From: Campylobacteraceae bacterium
GTDB taxonomy: Bacteria > Campylobacterota > Campylobacteria > Campylobacterales > Campylobacteraceae
Assembly (NCBI GenBank): GCA_012521935.1
Contig: JAAYLJ010000024.1
Span: 1-34,968, forward strand
Length of the DNA: 34,968 nt
Direction: 5' to 3'
Positions 25,025-32,789 of this stretch are shown here, in pieces. Both the position numbers and the translations under genes were made by a program. The notes under the pieces are model-generated. The model did not search any database and had not been told where the DNA came from. It saw nothing but the letters and a program-made list of their open reading frames with translations. Numbering within the stretch: position 1 is the stretch's first letter; each line of letters starts with the position of its first letter.

Positions 25025-25983
25025 TTGCTCTCCTTTTTCAAAAATGAGGGAATATTGCCAAATTTGACTGGCCAAATTCCTCTAGGTCTTAAAATCATAG
25101 TTAAAATCATCGCAATACCAAAGACTAAATATCTAGCCTCTTCAAAGCCTCTAAATATCTCTGGCAAGATGAACATGATGAAAGTTCCTATTAAAACTCC
25201 TGGCAAAGATGCTGATCCACCAACTAAAACGATGGTAAAGAACATGATTGATTGTAAGAAGTTAAAAGCTTCAGGACTAACAGCTGAGTATTGTACTGCA
25301 AACATGCTTCCAGCAGCTCCTGCAATGCCAGCTCCTAGGGCAAAAGCGTATAGTTTATAAAATCTTATGCTAATCCCCATACTTTGAGCCGCAACATCAT
25401 CTTTATTTATGAAAAACATTGCCCTACCAAACTTGCTTGCATCTAAGCTTCTCATAATAAAAAGTGTTATTAGAAGCAAAATGAAGGCTAGGTAGTACAT
25501 ATGAGTTTGGGTAAAAAACTCAATTCCAAAAGCATTTATGACATCTATCCCAAAGATTCCATTTGGGCCGCCAGTTAAGCCAAATATATCATTTTCTAAA
25601 AGTTGTAAAAATATTATGTTAAATCCTATGGTTGCAACTAAAAGATAATCTCCTCTTAGATGGATAATTGGTCCTGCTAAGATTAAAGAAAAAATCACTG
25701 GCACTAAAACTGCGGGTGCCCATGTTGCAAGGATAGGCCATCCAAAATGTACATTTAAAATTGCAGTAGTGTAGGCTCCAAGTCCAAAAAATACTGCATG
25801 TCCCATATTAAAAGCTCCAGCTCTTCCTAGGATAATATCTTGAGAAAAAGCTACACAAGCATAGACTAAAAATGTAGTTCCAATAGCTATCCACGCTTCA
25901 TTTGCAAGTAGTGGATAAGCTCCCATTATAAGTATAAATCCAATGGCGATTTTTGTTGTTAATGTAATATTTTTTAGCATCAT
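25021..25983 (-). CDS. livM: branched-chain amino acid ABC transporter permease LivM
   Basis: This 320-residue inner-membrane permease has about eight to ten hydrophobic segments. The LivM signature region runs SQDIILGRAGAFNMGHAVFFGLGAY, and the cytoplasmic coupling loop is INKDDVAAQSMGISI. It ends with a basic tail (LRPRGIWPVKFG). The ATG-ATG start overlaps the livH stop by 4 nt, and its own stop overlaps livG, so livHMGF are translationally coupled. It is shorter at the N-terminus than E. coli LivM, as is common outside enterics. Confidence 0.93.
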   Translation of the reverse strand: MMLKNITLTTKIAIGFILIMGAYPLLANEAWIAIGTTFLVYACVAFSQDIILGRAGAFNMGHAVFFGLGAYTTAILNVHFGWPILATWAPAVLVPVIFSLILAGPIIHLRGDYLLVATIGFNIIFLQLLENDIFGLTGGPNGIFGIDVINAFGIEFFTQTHMYYLAFILLLITLFIMRSLDASKFGRAMFFINKDDVAAQSMGISIRFYKLYAFALGAGIAGAAGSMFAVQYSAVSPEAFNFLQSIMFFTIVLVGGSASLPGVLIGTFIMFILPEIFRGFEEARYLVFGIAMILTMILRPRGIWPVKFGNIPSFLKKESK

Positions 25984-26882
25984 ACCTTCTCCGCCACTTT
26001 TTCACCCAAGATTCCAGTTGGGCGAAAGATTAAGATAGCAATTAAGAGTATAAAAGTAAAAGCTTCTGCCCATTGACTTGAGATATAGCCACTTATCATG
26101 GCATTAAAGAGTCCTAAAATTAGCCCACCTACCATAGCTCCTGGTATATTTCCAATTCCACCCATGATTGCTGCAACAAAAGCATTTAAGCCATATTGCC
26201 ATCCCATGTCAAAGGTGATGCCTCTATAGTAAATTCCTAAAAATAGTCCAGCAACTGCGCCTAGGGCTGAGCCAATGATGAAGATAATCATAATAATTCT
26301 ATTTACATTTATACCCATGAGTCTTGCGGCGTCTTGATCTATGGCCACAGCTCTAATGGCAGTTCCAATTTTTGTTCTATTTATGAAAATATAAAGAGCT
26401 ACCATTAGAATAGATGAGAGTCCTAAAATCATCACTTGAGTAAAGGTAAAAACAACGCCTCCAAACTCATAAACAGTTGATGGGAGTAAATTAGAAGGAA
26501 AAACTCTCATATTTGGACCCCATATGAGCATAACTGCATTTTGTATGACAAGTCCAGCTCCAAGAGCAGATACAACTGCGCTAAGTCGTGGTGCCGTTCT
26601 TAAAGGCCTGTAAGCTAGGCGTTCAAGAAGAACACCCACCATTGCAATTAAAGCAGCAGTAAAGGAAAAAACTGTAACTACCGCTACAATAGAGGTTACA
26701 CCCTCCCCAAAGATTTGCGTATAGATTGTAAGTCCAACAAAGGCAGAAAAGGCCACGAGGTCTCCGTGGGCAAAGTTAATAAGCTTCATTACCCCGTAGA
26801 CCATCGTGTAGCCTAAAGCAACCAATGCATATAAACTTCCAATCGTCAAACCGTTGATCAATTGTTGAAGAAATATATCCAT
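25980..26882 (-). CDS. livH: branched-chain amino acid ABC transporter permease LivH
   Basis: This 300-residue permease partners LivM. It begins MDIFLQQLINGLTIGSLYALVALGYTMVYGVMKLINFAHGD, the characteristic LivH start. The coupling loop AIRAVAIDQDAARLMGINVNRI is present, and it ends FRPTGILGEKVAEKV. AGGG precedes the ATG. It lies 18 nt after the binding-protein gene, which is consistent with one transcript from regulator and binding protein through both ATPases. Confidence 0.95.
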   Translation of the reverse strand: MDIFLQQLINGLTIGSLYALVALGYTMVYGVMKLINFAHGDLVAFSAFVGLTIYTQIFGEGVTSIVAVVTVFSFTAALIAMVGVLLERLAYRPLRTAPRLSAVVSALGAGLVIQNAVMLIWGPNMRVFPSNLLPSTVYEFGGVVFTFTQVMILGLSSILMVALYIFINRTKIGTAIRAVAIDQDAARLMGINVNRIIMIIFIIGSALGAVAGLFLGIYYRGITFDMGWQYGLNAFVAAIMGGIGNIPGAMVGGLILGLFNAMISGYISSQWAEAFTFILLIAILIFRPTGILGEKVAEKV

Positions 26883-26900
26883 GTTTCCCTGCTTTAGAGA

Positions 26901-28025
26901 TTAATAGATGATTTTATAAGTTTTATCATCTTGAATTTGATAAACATTAAACTTAGTATTTACCCTCTCTCCATCTTCACGGAAAGATACTGGACCTGTA
27001 ATTCCTGGGAAGTCAACTAAAGTGTGTAAAAAGTCTGAAATCTTTTTAGTATCTTCAGTTTTTAACTCTTCCATAGCATGTAAGATAGCTAGCATTCCAT
27101 CAACATTCATAAGAGCCCAAATTGACGCTGGTTCTTGATTATATTTTGCTCTATAATCTGCTAAGAACTTTTTAGCTGTATCGTATGGTAAAAACTCTGG
27201 AGTTGGGAAGTTAACTAAGATTGAACCTACAGCGCTATCACCTGCTAATTTTATAAAATCAGGGTTATCGTTTGAGTCTCCACCTACATAGTCTGCATCT
27301 ATTTTAAGCTGAAGTTGTTGTGCTCTTAAAAGACCACCTTCATTGTAGTAGCCTGCATAGTAGATTACATCTGGGTTTAATGATTTTAACTTAGTTAAAG
27401 TAGCTGTGTAGTTTTGAGCACCTGCTTTAATCTTTTCAACCGCAATGATGTTTGCATTTAATTTTTTTAACTCACTAACTACTGCGTCAGCTAATCCTGT
27501 TGAGTAGCTTGAGTAGTCTGACATAATGGCAATTCTTTGGTATTTTTTTACATTTACAAAATAATCAGCTGTAAACTCTGCTTGAGCACTATTTTGAAAT
27601 GAGTTTCTAAAAAATGTCCAATACTTATGTTTTGTTAGTGAATCACCTGTTCCATCACTTGTTTGTAAAACTTTATTTCTAAAGTATGTTGTTTGAGCTG
27701 CTTCAGTTGCTCCTGTTGTATAAGAGCCAATAACAGCAATAACGCCTTCATTAACTAATCTTCTAGCACAAATCGCAGCTTTTTGAGCAGTTCCCTCATC
27801 ATCACAAGATACAACTTCAATCTTTTTACCTAAAATTCCACCTTTAGCATTGTACTGCTCAGCAATTAGCTTTACACCATTATCAATGCTTTGTCCTTCA
27901 TTGGCATATTGACCTGTAATTGGTGCTTGAACGCCAATTTTAACTACATCTGCAGCATAAGTTGCAGAAACTAAAGCCATACCAACTGCGGCAGTTGTGG
28001 CAAATTTAGAAAATAGTCCTTTCAT
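26901..28025 (-). CDS. livK: branched-chain amino acid ABC transporter periplasmic binding protein
   Basis: This 374-residue type I periplasmic binding protein has a signal peptide of about 24 residues (basic start, hydrophobic core, SATYA cleavage site). The mature part begins DVVKIGVQAPITGQYANEGQ. Two cysteines, C74 and C86, are placed as in the conserved LivJ/LivK disulfide loop, and GSYTTGATEA is the ligand-contact region. It probably binds leucine, isoleucine or valine, but specificity cannot be read from the sequence, and related proteins bind other amino acids or amides. AAGGAG before its ATG overlaps the stop codon of the upstream unknown gene, a sign of coupled translation. Confidence 0.93.
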   Translation of the reverse strand: MKGLFSKFATTAAVGMALVSATYAADVVKIGVQAPITGQYANEGQSIDNGVKLIAEQYNAKGGILGKKIEVVSCDDEGTAQKAAICARRLVNEGVIAVIGSYTTGATEAAQTTYFRNKVLQTSDGTGDSLTKHKYWTFFRNSFQNSAQAEFTADYFVNVKKYQRIAIMSDYSSYSTGLADAVVSELKKLNANIIAVEKIKAGAQNYTATLTKLKSLNPDVIYYAGYYNEGGLLRAQQLQLKIDADYVGGDSNDNPDFIKLAGDSAVGSILVNFPTPEFLPYDTAKKFLADYRAKYNQEPASIWALMNVDGMLAILHAMEELKTEDTKKISDFLHTLVDFPGITGPVSFREDGERVNTKFNVYQIQDDKTYKIIY

Positions 28026-28034
28026 GCTTTCTCC

Positions 28035-28742
28035 TTAAGATTTTTTAAGACAACCATTCAATGCGCCTTGACGCCCTGAAAAGTTATCTTTTGGAGATAT
28101 TTCATAAACCCCTGCACTCCACTCGCCAGCTTCTAAAACTTGCTTTATGCCAATAGTATGAAAAGAGGATTGTAAGTTTGGAAAATTTGCAACAACCCTA
28201 TCAAAACTCTCAACTATCTTTGGAACTCTAGCGCCAAGTTTTTTTCTAGCGCCCTCAGTCAAATCTGCGTAAAATGCAAAAAGAGCGTAGTCAAGTTTAC
28301 TTAAGCTAGGATCATCTGGGCTGAGCATTTTGCAAAGTCTTTCTACTTCTTTGGAGTACTCATTCTTTACATTTCTAACACCATTTTTGATTGAGATTAT
28401 GACTCTAGAGATTGAATCATTATCATTTTCATGCGGAAACCTCTCATCTAAAGTAATATTAAAAACACTCTGTTTAAGCCCCATTTTTTGCATATATTCA
28501 GGGAATGCTTTTCTATCTGGTAAAGAACATCTTAAAATATCCGCAACCGTAGCATCAATGAAAACCTCAGGCGCTTCTTTTAGTTTGCCTAAAGCTTGCG
28601 CTACATGGATAGTTATGATTTTATTTGGCCCATAAGATAGAAACAATCTATCATTTGTCCAAAAAAAATAGTTTTCTTTTGCCATTTTAATACCTTCAAG
28701 CACGGCATCAATGACACTTTGTTTAGAGGGAAACTCATTCAA
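28035..28742 (-). CDS. protein of unknown function heading the liv operon
   Basis: I do not recognise this 235-residue soluble protein. No signal peptide or membrane helix is seen. It has an N-terminal helical stretch (SVIDAVLEGIKMAKENYF), mixed hydrophobic strands (RLFLSYGPNKIITIHVAQAL, PEVFIDATVADIL) and charged helices in the second half. The start is most likely TTG at 28742, because GAGGAG lies 6 nt upstream; a longer in-frame start at 28796 would lie inside the RHH gene with no such site. It overlaps the RHH gene by 8 nt, and its stop overlaps the livK ribosome site, so it is locked between regulator and transporter. A role in sensing or in using the transported amino acid is possible but unproven. 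It is too long and acidic for a typical RelE-type toxin. Confidence 0.8.
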   Translation of the reverse strand: MNEFPSKQSVIDAVLEGIKMAKENYFFWTNDRLFLSYGPNKIITIHVAQALGKLKEAPEVFIDATVADILRCSLPDRKAFPEYMQKMGLKQSVFNITLDERFPHENDNDSISRVIISIKNGVRNVKNEYSKEVERLCKMLSPDDPSLSKLDYALFAFYADLTEGARKKLGARVPKIVESFDRVVANFPNLQSSFHTIGIKQVLEAGEWSAGVYEISPKDNFSGRQGALNGCLKKS

Positions 28743-28962
28743 AGTAATTCTCCTCAACCTCTTGCACAATCCCACTTTGAGTAAGAATATCTTCAATTAG
28801 TCTATTTTTAGATATTCCAAGAGCGGTAGAGAGTTTTACTAAAGCTTGATCAATTCTGGAATCTATCTTAATAGTTAGTTGCGATACTTCTCTTTTTTTT
28901 TGTCCACTATTTTTCGCAATAACTTGCTTGATGATAGAGTCATGCTGCTTTAGTTTTGCCAA
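28735..28962 (-). CDS. ribbon-helix-helix DNA-binding protein
   Basis: This 75-residue basic protein has the MetJ/Arc (RHH) pattern in its second half: a beta strand SQLTIKID, helix RIDQALVKLSTALG, turn ISKN, then helix RLIEDILTQSG. The N-terminal 30 residues are lysine-rich and probably disordered. The start codon is TTG at 28962, with AAGGAG at good spacing. An inverted repeat lies 15-49 nt upstream and could be its operator. It is the first gene of the apparent RHH-unknown-livKHMGF transcript, so it may control the importer. RHH proteins also serve as antitoxins; the partner here does not look like a known toxin. Confidence 0.82.
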   Translation of the reverse strand: MAKLKQHDSIIKQVIAKNSGQKKREVSQLTIKIDSRIDQALVKLSTALGISKNRLIEDILTQSGIVQEVEENYFE

Positions 28963-29246
28963 ACTTGCTCCTTATGTACAAAAAGTATTTCTTTAGGTAT
29001 TCCTTTTTGTATAATTTGCATTATTTCGTAAATATCTTCATTAAAACTTAAAAAAAACTACTAATCACTCTTGATATAACTTATTTCTATAATAAAAAAC
29101 TCTTTTTTTGATAAATTATCTTTGATGAAACTATTTTTTCGTAACTTTTTTAGTCACAATTGTTTCATTTTAGCCTTTTTAGTAAGGTTTTTGGGAGTTA
29201 AGCTTATGTAGAACTTAAAATGATAGTTGGCAAAGTAGTATTGAAA
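28963..29246. other. AT-rich intergenic region upstream of the RHH gene
   Basis: This 284-nt gap separates the RHH gene from the pseudo-receiver gene, both on the minus strand. It holds the inverted repeat at 28977-29011 and many A/T runs. A 13-nt direct repeat GAAACTATTTTTT (29127 and 29243) is also present, the second copy overlapping the end of the upstream gene. A liv-operon promoter should lie here, but I see no convincing -35/-10 pair and no clear terminator. Confidence 0.6.
28977..29011 (-). promoter_or_regulatory. inverted repeat, candidate RHH operator
   Basis: TACAAAAAG and CTTTTTGTA are perfect 9-bp arms separated by 17 nt, ending 15 nt before the RHH start codon and next to its ribosome site. 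Arm spacing of about 26 bp centre to centre would put both on nearly the same DNA face. It may be an operator for autoregulation, or a leader hairpin. Confidence 0.5.
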
Positions 29247-30551
29247 CTATTTTTTACCTATGTTACATAATGTATCAAGTGAACCCTCATAAAGAGTTAG
29301 ACGCTCATTATTAAAAATCAGTGTAATTGAAAGATTTATGGAGTTTGAAAAATCACCGCTACTACTTTCATATCTTAAAGTTTTTAGCAACTCTTTGCAT
29401 GAATTAGCGCTCATTGTGCCATTAAAACTTACAAATAGCCCATCATTATCAATTCCATAGTTAAGTTTAATGTTTGAGGGGAGTTCCCTTCTATCAAATA
29501 GTAAAAAATCTTTTCCTTGCCTAGTTCCCTTAGCTTCAAAAAGTAACTCTTCTATGCTTTGCATAGTTAGTTTGAAAAAGCTAATGTTTTTTCCAAAATT
29601 AAAATCTACTTTTTTATTTTCTGGAAAAAGTAAAAGATCTACTGCGGCATTTGTAAAAAGCACCTTTTGAATAGGCTCATACACTACAAATGATTTTTTA
29701 CTGATTTTGTCATTTATGAGTAAAGATGCTAACTCTTTTGAATAGATAAGTTCACAATCTTCAATACTTCTATCTATGCTAAGAGTTGCATCTTTTTTTA
29801 AACCTTTTCCCTCTTCTACGGTGAATGAGTATAAAGAGCTGTTTTTGTTATCTTTTAATTCAATCTCTTTACTTGTAGCATCAATCAAACTCTCTTTGCC
29901 AACATTTATATAAAATGGTTTATGAGGAGAAAATAGTGGATTGGAAAATATTTTTAACTCTTTATTTAACCCATCTTCATGCACGCTCTCATCTAAAAAA
30001 AGAGCCTCTTTTCCTTGAAGATCAATTGTAGATCCTGAATCTAAAACTATGGAAGCTACTCCATTAAAAAGCGATAATTTTTGGTTTGATTTTAATCTTT
30101 GCCCATTTTTTAATCTATTTTTACTCTCATCTTCTAAGCTGCCTTGTAAAAAAGTTATGGTTGCTACCTCTTTATTTTCAACGCTAAGCTCTTCTTGAAG
30201 TGGGAAAATCCAATTTTCTCCTTTAGAAATAGTCATGATAGCTTCATTTAGATAGCTTGGGCAGATAAATATATTTCCATATCCGCTAACTCCTAAAGAT
30301 AGTGCTTTTTGCGCTTTGCTAAGGGTAGGAGTATTTGATAGGGTAAAAATCTTTATTGAAGGAAAACTCTCTTTAATTTCAAGAATCTCATGACTCATTA
30401 ACTCTTCTTCATGCACAAATAGCAATATTAAAGATTTAGGAGTTGTTAAGTTTTTTATTAAATCTTTGCCATTTTTTATAAATTTGGCCCCTTCAAGTTT
30501 AGAGGCCAAATTACGAAACATGGAAGGTTTTTTGGTATAGATGAAATTCAT
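29247..30551 (-). CDS. pseudo-receiver / retention-module / adhesin-like fusion protein
   Basis: This 434-residue protein has no signal peptide or membrane helix. Residues 1-118 follow the fold pattern of a NarL-type receiver (IKIFTLSNTP, then GVSGYGNIFICPSYLNEAI and the typical GENWIFP end). However, the phospho-acceptor Asp (LILLFVHEE) and conserved Lys are missing. Residues about 128-195 (ITFLQGSLEDE, RLKNGQRL, VLDSGSTIDLQGKEALFLDESV) resemble FecR-like or LapA-type retention modules. Residues about 325-415 (IEELLFEAKGTRQGKDFLL, FNGTMSANSCKELLKTLRYESSSGD) resemble cadherin-like repeats of type I-secreted adhesins. The mix of cytoplasmic signalling and surface-adhesin modules is unusual. 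The ATG at 30551 overlaps the nitroreductase stop (TGATG), so translation is coupled. Function unknown; domain calls are by eye. Confidence 0.7.
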   Translation of the reverse strand: MNFIYTKKPSMFRNLASKLEGAKFIKNGKDLIKNLTTPKSLILLFVHEEELMSHEILEIKESFPSIKIFTLSNTPTLSKAQKALSLGVSGYGNIFICPSYLNEAIMTISKGENWIFPLQEELSVENKEVATITFLQGSLEDESKNRLKNGQRLKSNQKLSLFNGVASIVLDSGSTIDLQGKEALFLDESVHEDGLNKELKIFSNPLFSPHKPFYINVGKESLIDATSKEIELKDNKNSSLYSFTVEEGKGLKKDATLSIDRSIEDCELIYSKELASLLINDKISKKSFVVYEPIQKVLFTNAAVDLLLFPENKKVDFNFGKNISFFKLTMQSIEELLFEAKGTRQGKDFLLFDRRELPSNIKLNYGIDNDGLFVSFNGTMSANSCKELLKTLRYESSSGDFSNSINLSITLIFNNERLTLYEGSLDTLCNIGKK

Positions 30552-31207
30552 CAATACCACTTTACTATCTCTTCTTTTGTCTGTCTTGTTTTTACTCTTT
30601 GTGGATTTACCCTATATCCAAAAGCTGCCATTAAACTAATGCCATACTCTTTTGGATCTATCTTTAACTCTTTTTCCAAAAACTCCTGGGCCTCTTTGGC
30701 TAAAAATCCTTCAACTGGGCAAGAGTCAATCCCCATATAAGCAGCTCCAGTCATCATGTTTGCTAGGGCAATATAAGTCTGCTTTGAAGCCCAATCAAAC
30801 ATAGTTCTGTCACTTTCTAAAAGGTTTTGATCCTCTTTTTGAAACTTTTCATAAGTTCCACCTCTTAATTTCACAACATCTTCAGGCAAAGAGTGTACCT
30901 CTTGCATCATTTTTAAAATATGCTTACTTCCATATATCATGCTTGGTTTTTTTCTAGCTAAAATAACTAGATAATGGCTAGCTGTTGGCAAGCTACCTTG
31001 CGCTCCCCATGTAAAAACTTTCAATTTTTCTCTTAAAGAGCTATCTTGAATTACTAAAAACTTCCATGGTTCAAATCCAAAAGAACTAGGGCTTAGGCGA
31101 CCAATCTCTAAGATGGTTTCAAAATCCTCATCGCTTATCTTTTTGTTTGGGTCAAAACTTTTGCATGCATGCCTAAAAAGCATCGCATCTATAAACTTAC
31201 TACTCAT
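30551..31207 (-). CDS. NAD(P)H-dependent nitroreductase family flavoprotein
   Basis: This 218-residue protein of the NfsB/RdxA-like nitroreductase fold binds FMN as a homodimer. Visible family features are RHACKSFDPNKKI at the N-terminus, LSPSSFGFEPWKFLVIQD around the flavin site, MGIDSCPVEGF and the C-terminal AAFGYRVNPQR. Known members reduce nitroaromatics, quinones or related compounds; the natural substrate cannot be told here. AAAGGAT precedes the ATG, and a good promoter lies 28-56 nt upstream. The stop codon overlaps the next gene's start, tying it to the pseudo-receiver protein in one transcript. Confidence 0.92.
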   Translation of the reverse strand: MSSKFIDAMLFRHACKSFDPNKKISDEDFETILEIGRLSPSSFGFEPWKFLVIQDSSLREKLKVFTWGAQGSLPTASHYLVILARKKPSMIYGSKHILKMMQEVHSLPEDVVKLRGGTYEKFQKEDQNLLESDRTMFDWASKQTYIALANMMTGAAYMGIDSCPVEGFLAKEAQEFLEKELKIDPKEYGISLMAAFGYRVNPQRVKTRQTKEEIVKWY

Positions 31208-31234
31208 GAAAATCCTTTATGAAAAGATAATGTA

Positions 31235-31263
31235 ATCTTATATTGTGTTTAGTTAGTTGTCAA
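31235..31263 (-). promoter_or_regulatory. promoter of the nitroreductase operon
   Basis: On the minus strand a perfect TTGACA (31263-31258), a 17-nt spacer and TAAGAT (31240-31235, 4 of 6) lie upstream of the nitroreductase ATG, giving a leader of about 20 nt. Confidence 0.75.
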
Positions 31264-31293
31264 GTATGGTGGCTTAGTTAAGAACTGCTGTGA

Positions 31294-31299
31294 TAAAAT
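31294..31299 (+). promoter_or_regulatory. candidate extended -10 promoter of the sugar transferase
   Basis: TGA directly before TAAAAT forms an extended -10 element, 26 nt upstream of the GTG start at 31326. No -35 match. It is divergent from the nitroreductase promoter, sharing a gap of about 118 nt. Confidence 0.5.
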
Positions 31300-31325
31300 G
31301 GACAAATTATCTTTAAGGAAAAAAG

Positions 31326-32252
31326 GTGTTAGTTCTTGGTAGAAAATATAAATTTACCGCTAAAGAGAGATTGGAATTAAAAAGAAAATTTGGTAAATTT
31401 AATATCATAAGATACACAAATAAAACCCCAGATGAAGTACTAGAAGAGTTAAACTCTCATTTAGATAGTAAAAACTTACACACTATCATTTTAAACACTA
31501 AGGCAAAAGTTCCAAATGAACTTATAAAATATTTAACAAATCTCCAATTTAAAAAAAATATTGAGCTTATAACCATAGAGAGATTTTTAGAAAAATACCT
31601 ATACAAATGCTATATTCCAGATGATTTTGCGGATTTAAACTATTTGCAAAACATTAAACCATACAGTTTTTTTGAGCTTTTTTTAAAAAGGGTTGTTGAT
31701 TATATGGGGGTTATCGCCATATCTTTTTTAACCGCACCCCTTATGTTTTATGCAAGATACAAAATCAAAAAAGAATCTCCCGGAGAGAGTATATTTAAAC
31801 AAGCTAGAGTTGGGGTAAATGGTAGCGAATTTGAGTGTTTTAAATTTAGAAGTATGATTTTAAATGCTGAAGAAAGTGGCGCAATGTTTGCAAGTAAAGA
31901 TGATCCAAGAGTGTTTAAATGGGGTGAAGTTATGCGAAAAACTCGCATAGATGAACTTCCTCAACTTCTAAATGTTTTTAAAGGAGATATGCACCTTATT
32001 GGCCCAAGACCCGAGAGAAAAGTTTGGATAGAAAAGTTTGAAAAAGAGATACCTTACTACCATGAAAGGCATTTAGTTCGCCCTGGCATTACTGGTTGGG
32101 CACAGGTAAATTATCCGTATGGGGCTAATGCTTATGATGCAAAACAAAAGCTAATGTATGATCTTTACTACATTAAGTATTGGTCGCTTTGGCTTGAATT
32201 TAAGATAGTTTGGAAAACTGCGGTGGTAATTTTTAAAAAAAGAGGGCTTTAG
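31326..32252 (+). CDS. undecaprenyl-phosphate sugar-1-phosphate transferase family protein
   Basis: This 308-residue protein of the bacterial sugar transferase family (WbaP/WcaJ/PglC type) moves a sugar-1-phosphate from a nucleotide sugar to undecaprenyl phosphate, the first step of a glycan. Residues 1-115 form a non-membrane N-terminal part. One hydrophobic segment follows (VVDYMGVIAISFLTAPLMFY), then the catalytic core: KQARVGVNGSEFECFKFRSM, the TRIDELPQLLNV motif with catalytic Asp-Glu, GDMHLIGPRPE and RPGITGWAQVNYPYG. It lacks the four-helix bundle of WcaJ/WbaP. The start is GTG, with AAGGA 6-7 nt upstream. No other glycan genes are adjacent, so the polymer it initiates is unknown. Its stop codon abuts that of the convergent DUF393 gene. 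Confidence 0.92.
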   Translation: MLVLGRKYKFTAKERLELKRKFGKFNIIRYTNKTPDEVLEELNSHLDSKNLHTIILNTKAKVPNELIKYLTNLQFKKNIELITIERFLEKYLYKCYIPDDFADLNYLQNIKPYSFFELFLKRVVDYMGVIAISFLTAPLMFYARYKIKKESPGESIFKQARVGVNGSEFECFKFRSMILNAEESGAMFASKDDPRVFKWGEVMRKTRIDELPQLLNVFKGDMHLIGPRPERKVWIEKFEKEIPYYHERHLVRPGITGWAQVNYPYGANAYDAKQKLMYDLYYIKYWSLWLEFKIVWKTAVVIFKKRGL

Positions 32253-32618
32253 TTAAAATCTACTCTTTCTTTTTATCTTAAGAACTGCAACTCTTGCTAC
32301 TTTAAGTAGTGGATAGAGTGCTAATTTAAAAAGAGCGGATTTTAATAAAATTGAATTTATCTTATCTATAAAATTTGTTTTATATAGCATTTTATCAATC
32401 TCTTTTAGGGCATCAACTCCTTGAAAAAGAGCTAAAGGAGTCTCTAAAATCAAACCATCTTCCATATCTAGCCCCATTTCTTTAAACTCTTCAATCTTTT
32501 TAGAGTCTCTTGCATTAATCAAAGTAATTTCATACTCTTTTTTTAAATTCACATAATTGCTATATTTTTCACAAAAAGGGCACTCTTTATCATAATAAAG
32601 CGTAAGTGGTTTTTTCAT
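32253..32618 (-). CDS. DUF393 (DCC family) thiol-disulfide oxidoreductase-like protein
   Basis: This 121-residue protein starts LTLYYDKECPFCEKY, with the thioredoxin-like CPFC pair at residues 14-17 and the DxxCPFC pattern typical of the DCC family (named for conserved Asp-Cys-Cys). The mid part (DSKKIEEFKEMGLD, MEDGLILETPLALFQGVDAL) matches the family's substrate-strand pattern. The C-terminus is hydrophobic then very basic (LLKVARVAVLKIKRKSRF), suggesting membrane association. A redox role is inferred; no substrate is known. AAAGGTAG precedes the ATG. It converges with the sugar transferase with no base between the stop codons. Confidence 0.88.
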   Translation of the reverse strand: MKKPLTLYYDKECPFCEKYSNYVNLKKEYEITLINARDSKKIEEFKEMGLDMEDGLILETPLALFQGVDALKEIDKMLYKTNFIDKINSILLKSALFKLALYPLLKVARVAVLKIKRKSRF

Positions 32619-32694
32619 AAACGCTACCTTTATAATAGAAGCTAAATCAAGAAAAATTAATATTTTTACTAAATGGTTTTTGAAGTTTAAAAAG

Positions 32695-32769
32695 TGGCTC
32701 CGGATACTGGATTCGAACCAGTGACCAAGCGGTTAACAGCCGCCTACTCTACCGCTGAGCTAATCCGGA
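32695..32769 (-). tRNA. tRNA-Asn (anticodon GUU)
   Basis: The 75-nt cloverleaf has acceptor TCCGGAT/ATCCGGA, anticodon stem GGCGG/CCGCT around CTGTTAA, and T-arm ACTGGTTCGAATCCAGT. CCA is encoded. It has its own consensus promoter upstream; no clear terminator hairpin is seen after it. Confidence 0.97.
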
Positions 32770-32789
32770 ATGTCTTAAAAAGAGTCGAA

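Noticed and set aside
28035..28962. Toxin-antitoxin module (RHH antitoxin plus overlapping partner)
   Set aside because: The partner has 235 residues with no toxin motif, and the pair is coupled to a transporter operon. Not excluded, but unsupported.
29125..29211. 28-codon hydrophobic open frame starting MKLFFRNFF
   Set aside because: There is no ribosome site, and its composition reflects the T-rich intergenic DNA.
29127..29255. 13-nt direct repeat GAAACTATTTTTT (29127-29139 and 29243-29255) as an insertion or attachment site
   Set aside because: It is AT-rich, has only two copies and lies beside no integrase or transposase, so it is likely chance.
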